The translations under genes were made by a program, and so were the position numbers. A stretch of 47,500 bases of DNA from Prorocentrum cordatum (lineage: Eukaryota; Sar; Dinophyceae; Prorocentrales; Prorocentraceae), in assembly GCA_963575745.1 (NCBI GenBank), contig CAUYUJ010015513.1, forward strand, positions 27,501 to 75,000. The letters run 5' to 3'. Position 1 is the first letter of the stretch. Every line of letters begins with the position of its first letter. The notes below the pieces were generated by a model. The model searched no databases. It saw only the letters and a program-made list of their open reading frames with translations, and had not been told where the DNA came from. Below are positions 1 to 9,167 of the stretch, piece by piece.

Positions 1-305
1 TTTTCGAAGCCTTCCACGAAGACGTACAAAAAGCTCTCGGAAGGCGCGAGGGCTGCTGAGAAGCCCCGCCGCCTTCTGAGAGAGCCTCCTCCCTCTCGGA
101 CGTCTGGCGGTGTTCGGGTCACAGCTCGGCTCTCCCGTGGCCGGTCGGGGCAAGCCGGGCACTCTCTGCCACGCTCTCGGCAAGGCGCAGCCGCTGGAAC
201 ACGTCCTGAGGCTGGGAGACCGCCGAGAACCGACGAAAAAACGTCCGAAGAACTCGAGCCTCGAACCTCCTCACTTTCTCCCGGGCACGCCGCCGAGAGA
301 GGAAC
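1..305. other. Non-coding sequence upstream of exon 1
   Basis: No gene is supported here. The sequence carries imperfect CCTTCTGAGAAG-type motifs (around 30-100) that recur at 590-715, 24900-25040 and 40195-40340. A pyrimidine-rich stretch (about 266-282) followed by GAGAG at 295-299 could be the 3' end of an intron before the exon that starts near 300-306. Confidence 0.4.
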
Positions 306-442
306 ATGGTGGATCCGATGATGATGTACGGGGTCTTCCACGACGTGTACCCGAAGCCGGGCCTGCTCGGCGGCTACCTGGGCGACGGCTACCCGCTGTG
401 TTCGGACCTCCCTTCGGGAGCCTTCCTGCGCGAGGGGGCGAG
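306..442 (+). CDS. DUF1800-DUF1501 protein, exon 1 (N-terminal conserved block)
   Basis: The frame from ATG 306 reads 45 codons plus two bases, then meets a GT donor at 443. It contains a motif reading DVYPKPG...LGGYLGDGYPLCSDLPSGAFLREGA. I recognise this as the block that precedes the DUF1800 domain in eukaryotic DUF1800-DUF1501 fusion proteins. The last two bases (AG) plus the first G of the exon at 25449 make an Arg codon, giving a smooth ...LREGAR-YKFVGYAYSG... junction with a GT-AG, phase-2 intron. The ATG at 306 may be the true start or internal: a splice acceptor just upstream (near 299) is possible, so earlier exons may lie outside the window. The long separation from exon 2 is the main uncertainty; the family match and phase agreement argue for linkage. 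Confidence 0.65.
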
Positions 443-479
443 GTGCCCCAGGGACCACACTCGGCGGCGAGCGAGGGGG

Positions 480-590
480 GACAGTGGGAAGGAGAAGGAG
501 GAGGGGGGGGAGGAGGGGGGGGAGGAGGGGGAGGAGGAGGAGGAGGAGGAGGAGGAGGAGGAGGAGGAGGAGGAGGAGGAGGGCTGCTCA
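480..590. repeat. Purine tract (GGA/GGGGA)n
   Basis: An uninterrupted G/A run on the + strand, ending in about 16 GGA units. It lies 40 bases inside intron 1. Long apparent ORFs through it (poly-Gly, poly-Glu, poly-Pro) are composition artefacts. Confidence 0.9.
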
Positions 591-715
591 GAAGGCTGTG
601 GAGCTTCTTAGAAGACGTTCGGCCTCCTGAGAGAAGTGTTCTGTCTTTCCGGGGGAGGCTCAGATCAGAAGGCCTGGGGGCGTCCGAGCCTTCTGAGAAG
701 GTCCGCTGCCTCTCA
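590..715. repeat. CCTTCTGAGAAGG-rich dispersed repeat, copy 1
   Basis: Several near-palindromic CCTTCTgAGAAGG motifs with CTCAGAAGG variants. Related copies are at 24895-25045 and 40195-40345, each beside a purine/pyrimidine microsatellite. Confidence 0.6.
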
Positions 716-1092
716 CTTCCCCCCATGCTGTGCCGCCGGCACTGGGCAGGAACAGTCAACATCGAATCGGGAAATCGGACTGGATCGGAATGTGCATCGA
801 ACCAGGCCGCACCGGCACGGGGTTGGGATCGGATCGGATCCGCCGTGCCAGGGTACCCAACGGCATCGTGCGAGCAGAGGGCCGCGTCAGGTCGTCGGAA
901 CCCTTCAGATCTGACGTTCCCGAAGAAATGCAACATCGCGAAAAAACAGGACTCCTGGGCCCCATCTTTCTGCGTCATGTCTCGACCCCGATCGATCTGA
1001 GAGGGTCCGGGGGCCCGAAACGGGACGACAACACCCTTTGTGAAAAGTTGCTATGCCAGGATCTCAGGGGTTCGACTACACGTGCGAGTTAT

Positions 1093-1165
1093 CCTTCGCC
1101 GGAGTGACCTCTGGTGCGGGCTCACCGGGGTCCCCCCGATCGCTGAGCGCGACGCGATCGTGGCT
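1093..1165. repeat. Direct repeat R1, copy 1 (with 1990-2060)
   Basis: CTTCGCCGG..TGACCT.TGGTGCGGGC.CACCGGGG.CCCCCGATCGC..A.CGCGA is shared with 1990-2060, about 900 bases away, with scattered substitutions. Confidence 0.7.
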
Positions 1166-1343
1166 GCTCGCGCGCTTTGCTGTGGCCACCCTGCGCCCCC
1201 TCAATCCGCGCGCTGAGGGCCACTCTTGCCAGGGGCCACTCCTGTGTGCATAAAACGACACGAAGATCGGGACAAAATCGGATCGGGATAACTCGAAATC
1301 TCTGAGAATCGGCGGGTTTGGAGGATGTATTGGGCGCCGCAGC

Positions 1344-1391
1344 CGCTCCAGAGCGTTCCGGAACGAGAGCGCTCCAGAACGCTCTGGAGCG
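1344..1391. repeat. Perfect 14-bp inverted repeat / hairpin
   Basis: CGCTCCAGAGCGTT (1344-1357) is the exact reverse complement of 1378-1391. The 20-base spacer itself starts with CCGGAA and contains a further GCGCTCCAG, so a cruciform is possible. Confidence 0.8.
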
Positions 1392-1438
1392 ATTTATCCC
1401 GATCCTAGCACTGTTTTAGTGTAGCCAGGACATGTCGG

Positions 1439-1482
1439 AATCGAATCGGGTCGAGCCTGCCAGGATCGATACGTCGAATCGG
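1439..1482. repeat. ATCGGATCG-type repeat, copy 1 (with 1698-1740)
   Basis: A roughly 42-base segment, GAATCGG.TCGAGCC.GCC then AGGATCGATA and CGAATCGG, occurs here and at 1698-1740. Looser ATCGGATCG motifs occur at 763-845 and 1266-1300. Confidence 0.7.
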
Positions 1483-1989
1483 CGGAGCGTCGCGTAACGG
1501 GGGCGCGAAGCATGGGAGGGGCAGCGATTGTCGCAGGACAGGGGCCCTTGAGGGCCCCCAGAGGGGCCCCTGAGGGCCTACACGGGGGCCCGTGGGGTCC
1601 GAAAAGTGCACCCTTCTTCCCCCCCCAATGTGTCGCCTCCCCCACTAGGCGACGCCCAGATGAAAAATTGCAGGGCCAGGATCCCACGGATATCGGCATC
1701 GAATCGGATCGAGCCAGCCAGGATCGATATCGAATCGGATCGAGAGGGGCCTTGGCCTTTCAGGCGGCGTGAGCCCCAAAGCAAGTCCGGCGGAGGGCTG
1801 CGCGGGCCGCCTCCTCGGGCCTGCGCTGGACATCTCGGCGGCGCGCACGAGTCGGCTGCACTTTTGGCAAGTGCGAGCAGCCCTGTGGCACGGGGGTGAG
1901 GGGAGGGGAAGGGGTCAGAGAGAGAGAGAGAGGAAGGGAGGGGAAGCGCGCGCCCGAGCGCGACGCCGCGAATTCACGTAAGAGCGGCC

Positions 1990-2060
1990 CTTCGCCGGGA
2001 TGACCTTTGGTGCGGGCCCACCGGGGCCCCCCGATCGCGGAACGCGATGCGGTTCTGCGC
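1990..2060. repeat. Direct repeat R1, copy 2
   Basis: Second copy of the segment at 1093-1165. Confidence 0.7.
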
Positions 2061-2108
2061 GCTCGGGCTTGGCCCCCCTTCAAGCAGTGGCTAAGCGTCC
2101 TGGTTTGC

Positions 2109-2290
2109 CTATAGGCCCACCAGAGAATGTTCTAAGGGCCGTTTGTGGTCTGCACGAGATGTGCTTAGAACATGTCTGGGCTTCTGTTCTGAGAGCCTTG
2201 TTTTAACGCATCGGAAGTATGTTCTAAGAATCTTGGTTTTGTTCTTAAAACAGTTGTGGGTTCTCAGAACATTTCGTGGTAGGCCTATAG
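2109..2290. mobile_element. MITE-like element with 27-30 bp terminal inverted repeats
   Basis: The ends CTATAGGCC.ACCA (2109-) and the reverse complement of 2261-2290 match over about 27 bases with three mismatches, so the whole 182-bp segment folds back. The interior is AT-richer than its surroundings and carries about seven TTCTAAG/TTCTGAG/CTTAGAAC motifs in both orientations. No target duplication is obvious. No coding capacity. Confidence 0.65.
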
Positions 2291-2604
2291 AGACTGCCGC
2301 GACGGTCGGTCCCAGCTCAACCCCCGCGGCCCCCGAGAAGCCGCGCACCGAAGGCCACGCTTTTCTACCCAGGCGGCCACTCCCTGCGTGCAGTCGAGCG
2401 AGGGGCGGGAGGCTCCAGGCCCCTCCGCTCGCCCGGGGATGGGGTGCGGGTCGTCGTGTTTGTTTGTTTTCCTCCTTCTCCGCCCCGTCGGCCCATCCCT
2501 GGCCGCTTTCGCTGGCCGCGCCCCGCTCGCAAAGTGTCGACAGGGCCTTCCAAGGCCCTTGCATCCTTGCCGCGCATCTTCGTGATGCGGGTTGATTGGA
2601 AAAC

Positions 2605-2758
2605 AAAAAACTCAGGAGGGGGAAATACACACAGACACAAGTAATCGTCGACTCCCAGGAGAAGATGGGAAAATATGGGAAGTAGGGGGTAGACGAAGAC
2701 CCAGAAAATGTCAGTAAAACATATATGTATTTGTGTGCCCCTGGGCCCCTTCAGTAAG
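2605..2758. repeat. Dispersed repeat A, copy 1
   Basis: Order of conserved blocks: ACACACAGACACAA, ATCGTCGA, CCAGGA, TGGGAAAATAT, GAC.AAGA.CCCA, and a final TGTGTGCCC-TGGGCCCC. The same order is found at 29381-29516 and 30244-30413. Copies are about 140-170 bases; no ORF. Confidence 0.75.
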
Positions 2759-3290
2759 CAGAAAAAACTTTGGGACGGCGCTGGGCCCCTTTTGGCGGCA
2801 CCGCCCCTGGGCGTGCTCTTGCGCGCCAGGGAGGGGGCCTCCTTGGCGCGGGTCCGAGAAATCCGCGCGGGCCTCCAAAAGTTAACACGCCGGTCATTGA
2901 AAGTCAGAGGACGAAAAAGGTACCCGCACCGCTACCCCTTCGCCCGTTTTCCCTTTTTCGGGCCTCCTCGTAGGCCTTCGTCGCCACCGTTGAATTCGCT
3001 TCGAATGTTTGGCCAGAGCGCATCCCAGGAGAGGTCTGTGGAGTAGCGCTATGACTACGCTTTGGTCTCCCCAGTTGAAAGTAGGTAACTTTGGATGATT
3101 AGATTCTAATGTATTTCAAGCTCCTTCCTACTTCAAGCGTCGATCTATGTTGTTGGTGTGAGTTGTTTCCTCGGGTGGGCCCGAACCTAATCTGCTTGTC
3201 CGCCTTGCTACGTCGTGTTTCTACATACGTCTTCCGAGCGATGTGTATGATTCCTCTCGCTTCGCGGGGTGCACGTCCGGAGCACGTACA
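2759..3290. other. Non-coding sequence, nothing recognised
   Basis: Contains one copy of a short motif GGGTCCGAGAAATCCGCGCG (2853-2872) that recurs near 33940, 30550 and 11250. From 3000 to 3240 the sequence is AT-richer and featureless. Confidence 0.5.
3249..3281. repeat. 33-bp exact direct repeat (with 4342-4374)
   Basis: GATTCCTCTCGCTTCGCGGG and the following TGCACGTCCGGA are identical here and at 4342, bracketing the CTTGGGG-rich repeat. They could be the ends of one element. Confidence 0.7.
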
Positions 3291-3539
3291 GTCACGTCGT
3301 CGCGGGGCCTCTTGGGAGCCTTTGGGGGGCCTCCTGGAGGCCTCCTGGGAGTTTCTTTTGGCCTTTTGGGGGCTTCTTTGGGGGCTTTCCCCCCTCCCTC
3401 CTTTTCATGCACCCTCCCCATCTTCCCTTCCATCGCCGGCTCCAATCATGGGCGCCGCAGTGACCAACTTCCACCTGGCTGGCGCTGCGCCGCAGTTCGC
3501 CCAGAGGGGGGAAAATAACATTACACACCAGTCGTTGTG

Positions 3540-4375
3540 TGGCCTTTGGGGGGCTTGTTGGAGGCATTTTGGAGGCTTCTGGGGGACTTCTTGGAGGCTT
3601 GTTGGGGGCCTCTTGGGGCCTCTTGGGGGCGTCTTGGGCCGTCTTGGGGCGTTTTTGCGCCGTTTCGCCCCCTCGGAGGCTGCCTTGGGGGCCTCTCGCG
3701 GCCGCATTGGAGCCCTCTTGTGGTCCTCTTAGGCCGTCTTCGCTGCCTCTTGGACCGTCTTTGGGGCCTCTTTGGGTCGTTTTGGGGCCCTCTTGGTCCG
3801 TCTTGGGGCCCTCTTGGGGGCCTTATTGGGCTGTTCTGGGGCGAGTCTGGAAGCTGCTTGGGCCGTCATAGATTTTTGAAAGCCGAAAAAAACGAGAACG
3901 CTAAGAGATTGCAAGAACCATCGGAAAATCAATGATTTCGGCATCTGGAGGCGCAGTTATGGGCGCTCTTGGGCCCTGTTGGGCCGTCCTTGAAATTTTG
4001 GGGCCTTCTTGGGGCCGTCTTGGGGGCCTCATGGGCCCCCGTTGGGAATATTTCGGGACGTCTTAGGGCCATCTTGACGCCCTCTTGGAGCCCCAAGAGG
4101 CCCAAGAGGCCGAATTTGTTGATTAGTCATAGGTTTTTGTAAGTTTTTAGGGCCCCAGAAGGGGGGGATCACTTTGGTCCGGCGGTGTGGCGCAGCTCCC
4201 AGGGGGGGGGGTAGGGGGGAGACATAATAATGTAACGCAATACAATATGTTGCAATTATGGGATCTTTGGATACATTGGATACGTTGCATTAAGGCGTTC
4301 GCCGAAAAACGCTGCCGCTCAGCTCGTCACCTCCGGACGTGGATTCCTCTCGCTTCGCGGGGTGCACGTCCGGAC
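3540..4375. repeat. CTTGGGG-rich dispersed repeat C, copy 1
   Basis: About 850 bases of degenerate (GGCCTCTTGGGG)-type units, including CGCCGTTTCGCCCC.TCGGAG and GGGGGCCTC.CGCGGCCGC, then an AT-rich tail GACATAATAATG.AAC.CAATA...GGATACGTTGCATTA.GGC and TCCGGACGTGGATTC. The same succession occurs at 22770-23560. The high-Gly/Leu ORFs here are shadows of the repeat. Confidence 0.75.
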
Positions 4376-4569
4376 TGCGGAGAGTACGGGCGTTTTGGAC
4401 GCCTTGGGAGTTGTTTTGGAAGCTTCTGGAGGACCTCTTGGGGGCCTATTGGGGAAGCTTGGGGGGTTATTGGAACTACTTTTTTGGTTCTCTGGCACAG
4501 GCGTGACCAGGGGGGAGGGGGCTGGTCACGTCACGATTCGCGCCCGCGGGAGGTGGAGGGAGAGGGAGC

Positions 4570-5398
4570 CTCGCCTGTGAGTGACTTGCGACCCTCTGGG
4601 ACACACGGAGGAAGGAGATGAGGGAGGATGCGTGCTGCTCCCTTCGGTCGTGCTTCGGCACGTACCTTCTGGGACGCACGCAGGAAGTAGATGAGGGAGG
4701 ATTCGTGCTGTTCCCTGGGGTCGTGCTCCGGCACGTACCCTCTGGGACGCACGGAGGAAGGAGATGAGGCGTGCTGCTCCCTTGGGTCGTGCTCCAGCAC
4801 GTACCCTCCGGGACGCACGGACGAAGGAGATGAGGGAGGATGCGTGCTGCTCCCGTGGGTCGTGCTCCAGCACGTACCCTCTGGGACGCACGGAGGAAGG
4901 AGATGAGGGAGGATGCGTGCTGCTCCCTTCGGTCGTGCTCCGGCACGTACCCTCTGGGACGCACGGAGGATGGAGATGAGGGAGGATGCGTGCTGCTCCC
5001 GTGGGTCGTGCTCCGGCACGTACCCTCTGGGACGCACGGAGGAAGGAGATGAGGAAGGATGCGTGCTGCTCCGTTGGGTCGTGCTCTGGCACGTACCCTC
5101 TGGGACGCACGGAGGATGGAGATGAGGGAGGATGCGTGCTGCTCCCGTGGGTCGTGCTCCAGCACGTACCCTCTGGGACGCACGGAGGAAGGAGATGAGG
5201 GAGGATTTGTGCTGCTCCCTGGGGTCGTGCTCCGGCACGTGCCCTCTGGGACGCACGGAGGAAGGAGATGAGGGAGGATGCGTGCTGCTCCCTTGGGTCG
5301 TGCCTCGGCACGTACCCTCTGGGACGCACGGAGGAAGGAGACGAGGCGTGCTGCTCCCGTGGGTCGTGTTCCGGCACGTACCCTCCGGGACGCACGGA
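4570..5398. repeat. 73-bp minisatellite, about 11 copies
   Basis: Tandem units spaced 73 bases (one unit near 66) from about 4595 to 5398. Each has TGGGACGCACGGAGGA, GAGATGAGG and GTGCTGCTCCC, then a small hairpin CGTGC-NNNN-GCACG whose stem is kept while the 4-base loop varies (TCCG, TCCA, TTCG, CTCG). Because 73 is not a multiple of 3, open frames rotate from unit to unit and the long ORFs crossing it are not real. Confidence 0.95.
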
Positions 5399-5462
5399 GG
5401 AGAGTGCAGGAGTTGGAAGCTGATTTCAAAGGGTCTGTTTTCCTTGCAGACGTGTCGTTCCT

Positions 5463-5484
5463 CCGCTGCCCATGTTGGCCCAAG
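5463..5484 (+). other. DinoSL-like sequence (possible decayed relic)
   Basis: The 22 bases from 5463 match 17 of 21 leader positions with one inserted base (CCG..GCC.AT.TTGGC.CAAG). It lies 67 bases upstream of the ATG at 5552, where a leader relic would be expected in a retroposed gene. The match is imperfect and GC-rich, so chance is possible. Confidence 0.3.
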
Positions 5485-5551
5485 GCCACTCTGCGCTCGC
5501 AGGAGCTTGCCTCTTGCGGGCCTCGCGTCCTCCGTGCCCTCTGCTCCACAG

Positions 5552-6565
5552 ATGGGCGCCCGGGCGCGCAAACAGAAACGCGACCACGCAGCAGCCTCCA
5601 ACGACCCTCCAGCGCCACCTTCTCCAGCGCCGGCGCCTCCTGCTGCGCCCACCACGGCGCGGAACCGCAGCCCGAGGCCCTTCGTGGCCCGGGCGGCGGC
5701 GCACCTTGCGAGGGCGCAAGCGCCTCCTCCTCCTCTTCGACCGTCGGCAGCGGCAGCCGTCGCGTCGCCGCCGTCGGCCGCGACAGCCTCGGCCGAGTTG
5801 CGCAGCGCGGAGGGCGTCGTGCCGCGGCCGTTGGCCGCGCCAGCCCCTGGGGAGCTGCGAGGTGGGTTTGAGGGCGTCTGGGTTCGTTTCTTGAGCGTCT
5901 TCTGGACTTTCCTGGAGACGGAGTTTTGCCGCTTTGCGGCAATCCGCCAGACGACCCCCAACGGGCACCTAACGTTACCCATGGCGGTCTCGCTGAACTT
6001 CGCCGAGGACGTGGCGACGCGGCTCTGGGATGTGTGGTTGGCTTTCGTGTCCGACGCCGCGTTGCCGACCTTCGCGACGGAGTTTGCGGCTCGCGTGACG
6101 GACCTCCTGCCCAGGGTGCTGCGTCGTGAGGATGCAGGCGGGCGTCCTGTCACCGGAGGTCTCTGCACCGAGGGTATGATCGCCGATGACCTCGTCCGTG
6201 CGCCGCGGCGCATTCGCGGGGAGGTGCCCGGGGGCGGAGCGATCGATAGGGACCGCGTCCGCCAGGGCCTCGTGGTCATCACGCGATCCCCGGTACCTCA
6301 GGAGGGCAAGCCGCGTCAGCGCTTCATCGCGGTCATCTACAACTTTGAGGGGGACGATTTCCCAGACACCCTGGATGCGGGCCCCGATCGCAGGGCCGCG
6401 GATCACCGGAGCCTTGCTGATGACGACGAGGCGCTCCCAAAGTGGACCCGGGTGCAGTTCACTCTGTGCGACAGGACGCGCTGGGTCTGGGACCGGCAGA
6501 CAGGGCAGTCGGCAACCAAGAGTGAGACCACCATTAGCCGCCTATGGCGCGCTCCGTCTGTCTAG
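5552..6565 (+). CDS. Unrecognised protein, 337 aa, Ala/Pro-rich N-terminus
   Basis: ATG 5552 to TAG 6563-6565. Residues 1-110 are low-complexity (Ala, Pro, Arg, Ser) after a basic start, MGARARKQKR. From about residue 110 the composition becomes globular: GVWVRFLSVFWTFLETEFCRF, then an alternation of hydrophobic and charged residues ending FTLCDRTRWVWDRQTG and a basic tail. No family is recognised and no transmembrane segment or catalytic motif is evident. The frame is also open upstream through the minisatellite; I start at the first ATG after it. A pyrimidine stretch ending TTGCAG at 5439-5444 could be a 3' splice site, so this may be the last exon of a longer gene. Alternatively it is an intronless retrocopy, because a DinoSL-like sequence sits 67 bases upstream. 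It lies within intron 1 of the DUF1800-DUF1501 gene. Confidence 0.5.
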   Translation: MGARARKQKRDHAAASNDPPAPPSPAPAPPAAPTTARNRSPRPFVARAAAHLARAQAPPPPLRPSAAAAVASPPSAATASAELRSAEGVVPRPLAAPAPGELRGGFEGVWVRFLSVFWTFLETEFCRFAAIRQTTPNGHLTLPMAVSLNFAEDVATRLWDVWLAFVSDAALPTFATEFAARVTDLLPRVLRREDAGGRPVTGGLCTEGMIADDLVRAPRRIRGEVPGGGAIDRDRVRQGLVVITRSPVPQEGKPRQRFIAVIYNFEGDDFPDTLDAGPDRRAADHRSLADDDEALPKWTRVQFTLCDRTRWVWDRQTGQSATKSETTISRLWRAPSV

Positions 6566-6603
6566 AGAGAGTGCGTTTTAAGCGGGCTGCAGGTGCGGCG
6601 CCG

Positions 6604-6795
6604 CTAGGAGGAGAGAGGAAGGAGAGGGCGCGGGGGAGGAGGAGCAGGAGAAGGAGGAGGAGGAGGAGGAGGCGGAGGAGGAGGAAGAGGGGGAGTGGGA
6701 GGGGGAGGAGGAGAGGGAGGGGGAAGACGAGGGGGGCGCGGAGGAGGGGGAGGCGGGGGAGGAGGAGGAGGAGGAGCAGGAGGAGGAGGGACCAA
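6604..6795. repeat. Purine tract (GGA)n/(GGAGA)n
   Basis: About 190 bases almost entirely G and A on the + strand, beginning 38 bases after the stop of the 5552-6565 ORF. Confidence 0.9.
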
Positions 6796-7490
6796 ACTAC
6801 ACCACCCTGCCTTCTCTCCTCGCTGTCGTCATCGCCAGCGTCACGGCCGCCTACTTGCTATGGTTTTTATTATCACCATTATCATTGTTATTACCACTCC
6901 CCTTCTTCTTCCTCGTCGCTCGTTTCTGTCTGGCAAATAGTCACGGCTCCTTGTAGGCCAAAGGGCCCAGAACACCAGTGCGTCAGCACTCGCTCTGGCT
7001 ACGCGGCCACATGCCGCGATCGCAGCGAATTAGATGCGGCTTCAGAACATGGTCTTGCCTGCTTTAGCCGCAGATGCCGCTTGTTCTTTGCAGGGGACGG
7101 TGCCGCGAAGGACTTGCCTCGCCCCCGCCCTGCCACTTGGCTCGAACTTTCTCGGCCCTTTTTTTTTTTTTTGTTTTTATTCCCTCACCCGTGCAGCCGG
7201 CGCCCCCGTCCTCAGCATCTTCTCCCCCGCCCCCGCCCCTAGGCCCACCAGCTGCACGGCAGAGCAAGAACCAGTAGCGTACCGCCGATTCTTCATACGC
7301 CGACAAAGCCGCACGTGGAAACTAAAATCGAACCACATAAACCAGTCGATCGCCATCATCACCATCACCACGCATCGCATGCGCGGCACGTTCGCGCGTG
7401 CAACCTACAGGGCATCATGCGGCATATGCGTTCCAGCCGCAAGCTCTCTCCCGCTCTACGAGTTCCCCGGCGACGCCTGGGAGCGGGCGA
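6796..7490. other. Non-coding sequence
   Basis: Short ATTATCACC/CATCAC stretches (6865-6900, 7352-7375) and a T-run (about 7158-7172). No gene or RNA recognised. Confidence 0.5.
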
Positions 7491-7495
7491 TGGGG

Positions 7496-7634
7496 GGAGG
7501 GCGACGGCGACTCGACCGACGAACGACGACCGACGACGATGACGACGCGACGGCGCCACGACGCGCGGACGGCGGCGGCGGACGACGACGACGACCGACG
7601 ACAGCCGACGAACGACCGACGAACGACGACCGAC

Positions 7635-7668
<34 letters not shown>

Positions 7669-7699
7669 CGGCGACGGCGACGGCGACGGGGGCGGCGAT

Positions 7700-7740
<41 letters not shown>

Positions 7741-7741
7741 T

Positions 7742-7780
<39 letters not shown>

Positions 7781-7830
7781 TACGACGACCGCGGCGGCGA
7801 CGGCGGCGGGGGCGGCGGCGGCGGCCCAGC
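7496..7830. repeat. GAC/GGC microsatellite (GGCGAC)n
   Basis: GACGAC and GGCGAC hexamers, very regular from 7650 to 7785, with CGACGAACGACGACCGA variants before. The reverse complement reads GTC/GCC, like the tract at 8760-8855 on the other strand. Confidence 0.9.
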
Positions 7831-8035
7831 CGCCCAGGGAGCCGCGAGGTCTCGGCAAGGTGCGCGTGGCCTTCCACCCCGCTGGACTTCCCAGGGGCCC
7901 GCGAAAGTGGGGACAGGCGGGCAGTTCGCAGCCACCCAGGGAGCCGCGTGGTCTCGGCTGGATGTGCGTGGCCCTCCATTCCGCTCGACTTCCCAGGAGT
8001 CCACGAGAGCGTCCCCCAGAGGCCTCGGCCTCGCC
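7830..8035. repeat. Two diverged units of the CCCAGGAGCCCACGAAAGTGG repeat family (D)
   Basis: GCCACCCAGGGAGCCGCG, GGTCTCGGC and TTCCCAGG.G.CC.CGA..G are shared with the 102-bp array at 28365-29200. Unit spacing here is about 100 bases. Confidence 0.65.
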
Positions 8036-8099
8036 TCCAGAGGCCCCCGGAGGGCCGACGACGACGACCGACCTCGATCCCAGGCTTCGGACGACCTCG

Positions 8100-8757
8100 A
8101 CAGTGCTTCCGACGGAGTCCCTCCTCCCTCCTACCTCCTCCCTCCTGTCTCCTGTCTCCTCCCTCCTTGCCCCCTCCTCCCTCCTCCCTCCTCCCTCCCT
8201 CCTCCTTTCCTGCCCATTCCATAGCACTCCCCGATTCTCCTCCGGAGTCCGCCCCAACCCCATTCCTCTCTCCCCCTCCGCACTCCTCCCCACTTCTCTG
8301 CACCTTTCCCCACTTCATCGTACTCCACGGCACGCCCCCCCACTCCTCCAAACTCCTCCCTCCGTCTCACTCCTCGGCACTCCTCCCTGCTCCTCCAGAT
8401 TCCTCCCTCCGTCGCAATCCTCGGCACCCTTCCCCACTCTTTCAGAATCCTCCCTACTCCATTGCACTCCTCAGCACTCCACCCCGTTCCCCCCCACTCC
8501 ATTTCACTCCTCGGCGCTCCTTTCGTTCCTCCGCCGTCCTCCCTTCCTCCTCCCTCCCTCCCCCCTCCCTCCTCGCTCCTCCGGGGGGCCTCCGAAGGCC
8601 TCCTCCGTCCTCGATCCGAACGCGGAGTCGACCCCAGGGCCCCCGACCTCGATCCGAGGGCCTCCGACAATCTCGACAGGGCCTCCGACGGACTCCCTCC
8701 TCGCTTCTACCTCCTCCCCCCTCCCTCCTGTTTCCTCCCTCCCTCCCCCCTCCTCCC

Positions 8758-8789
<32 letters not shown>

Positions 8790-8870
8790 CGTCGCCGTCG
8801 CCGCCGCTGTCGCCGCCGCCGTCGCCGTTGCCGTCGCCGTTGCCGTCGCCGTCGCTAGTCTGACTCAGTC
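8100..8870. repeat. Pyrimidine-rich tracts (CTCCCTCCT)n, then (GTCGCC)n
   Basis: CTCCCTCCT-type repeats at 8120-8215 and 8530-8580; CACTCCTC/GCACTCC-type degenerate repeats at 8220-8530; GTC and GTCGCC repeats at 8758-8855. Confidence 0.85.
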
Positions 8871-8924
8871 TTGGTGGCCGTCGTGGATGCGCGGGGTTTC
8901 CCGGAGGTGCCCGGGGGGTTATAG

Positions 8925-8988
8925 CCCTGTACCCCTAGAGCCCTATATCCCTACAGCACTATAGCCCTATCGCCCCATAGCCCTCGTA
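8925..8988. repeat. Degenerate 8-bp CCCTATAG array
   Basis: About eight units spaced 8 (7-9) bases: CCCTGTA, CCCCTAGAG, CCCTATAT, CCCTACAG, CACTATAG, CCCTATCG, CCCCATAG, CCCTCGTAG. The CCCTA core is reminiscent of a telomere-like unit but the period is 8, not 7. Confidence 0.7.
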
Positions 8989-9045
8989 GGGACTCGAAGG
9001 GGGGCGCTTCTGTGGGCCATCTTGGGGAGACAGGTGCGCATATTT

Positions 9046-9065
9046 CCGTAAACGTATGGCTCAAG
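9046..9065 (+). other. DinoSL-like sequence (possible decayed relic)
   Basis: CCGTA, then a diverged middle with one missing base, then TATGGCTCAAG: 16 of 21 leader positions match, and the last eight (GGCTCAAG) are exact. It lies 102 bases before ATG 9168. Confidence 0.3.
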
Positions 9066-9167
9066 CGTACTCGGCGAATTCTCCGCTAGTGTGAACAATT
9101 ACACGCGCGCTCTGCCGCCGACCAGCCTCCTTACTGTACCGCCCAAGGTGCACGCCTGATTTGGGAG

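Noticed and set aside
110-1000. A 296-codon + strand ORF across the purine tract
   Set aside because: Poly-Gly from the GGA tract; it overlaps the real exon 1 in another frame.
4476-6282. Long reverse-strand ORFs (up to 583 codons) with a repetitive Pro/Arg/Ser sequence
   Set aside because: They follow the 73-bp minisatellite and GC-rich codons of the + strand ORF; no family and no coding character of their own.
7365-8858. Long ORFs of poly-Asp, poly-Thr, poly-Arg or Ser/Pro type
   Set aside because: Pure microsatellite translation in every frame.
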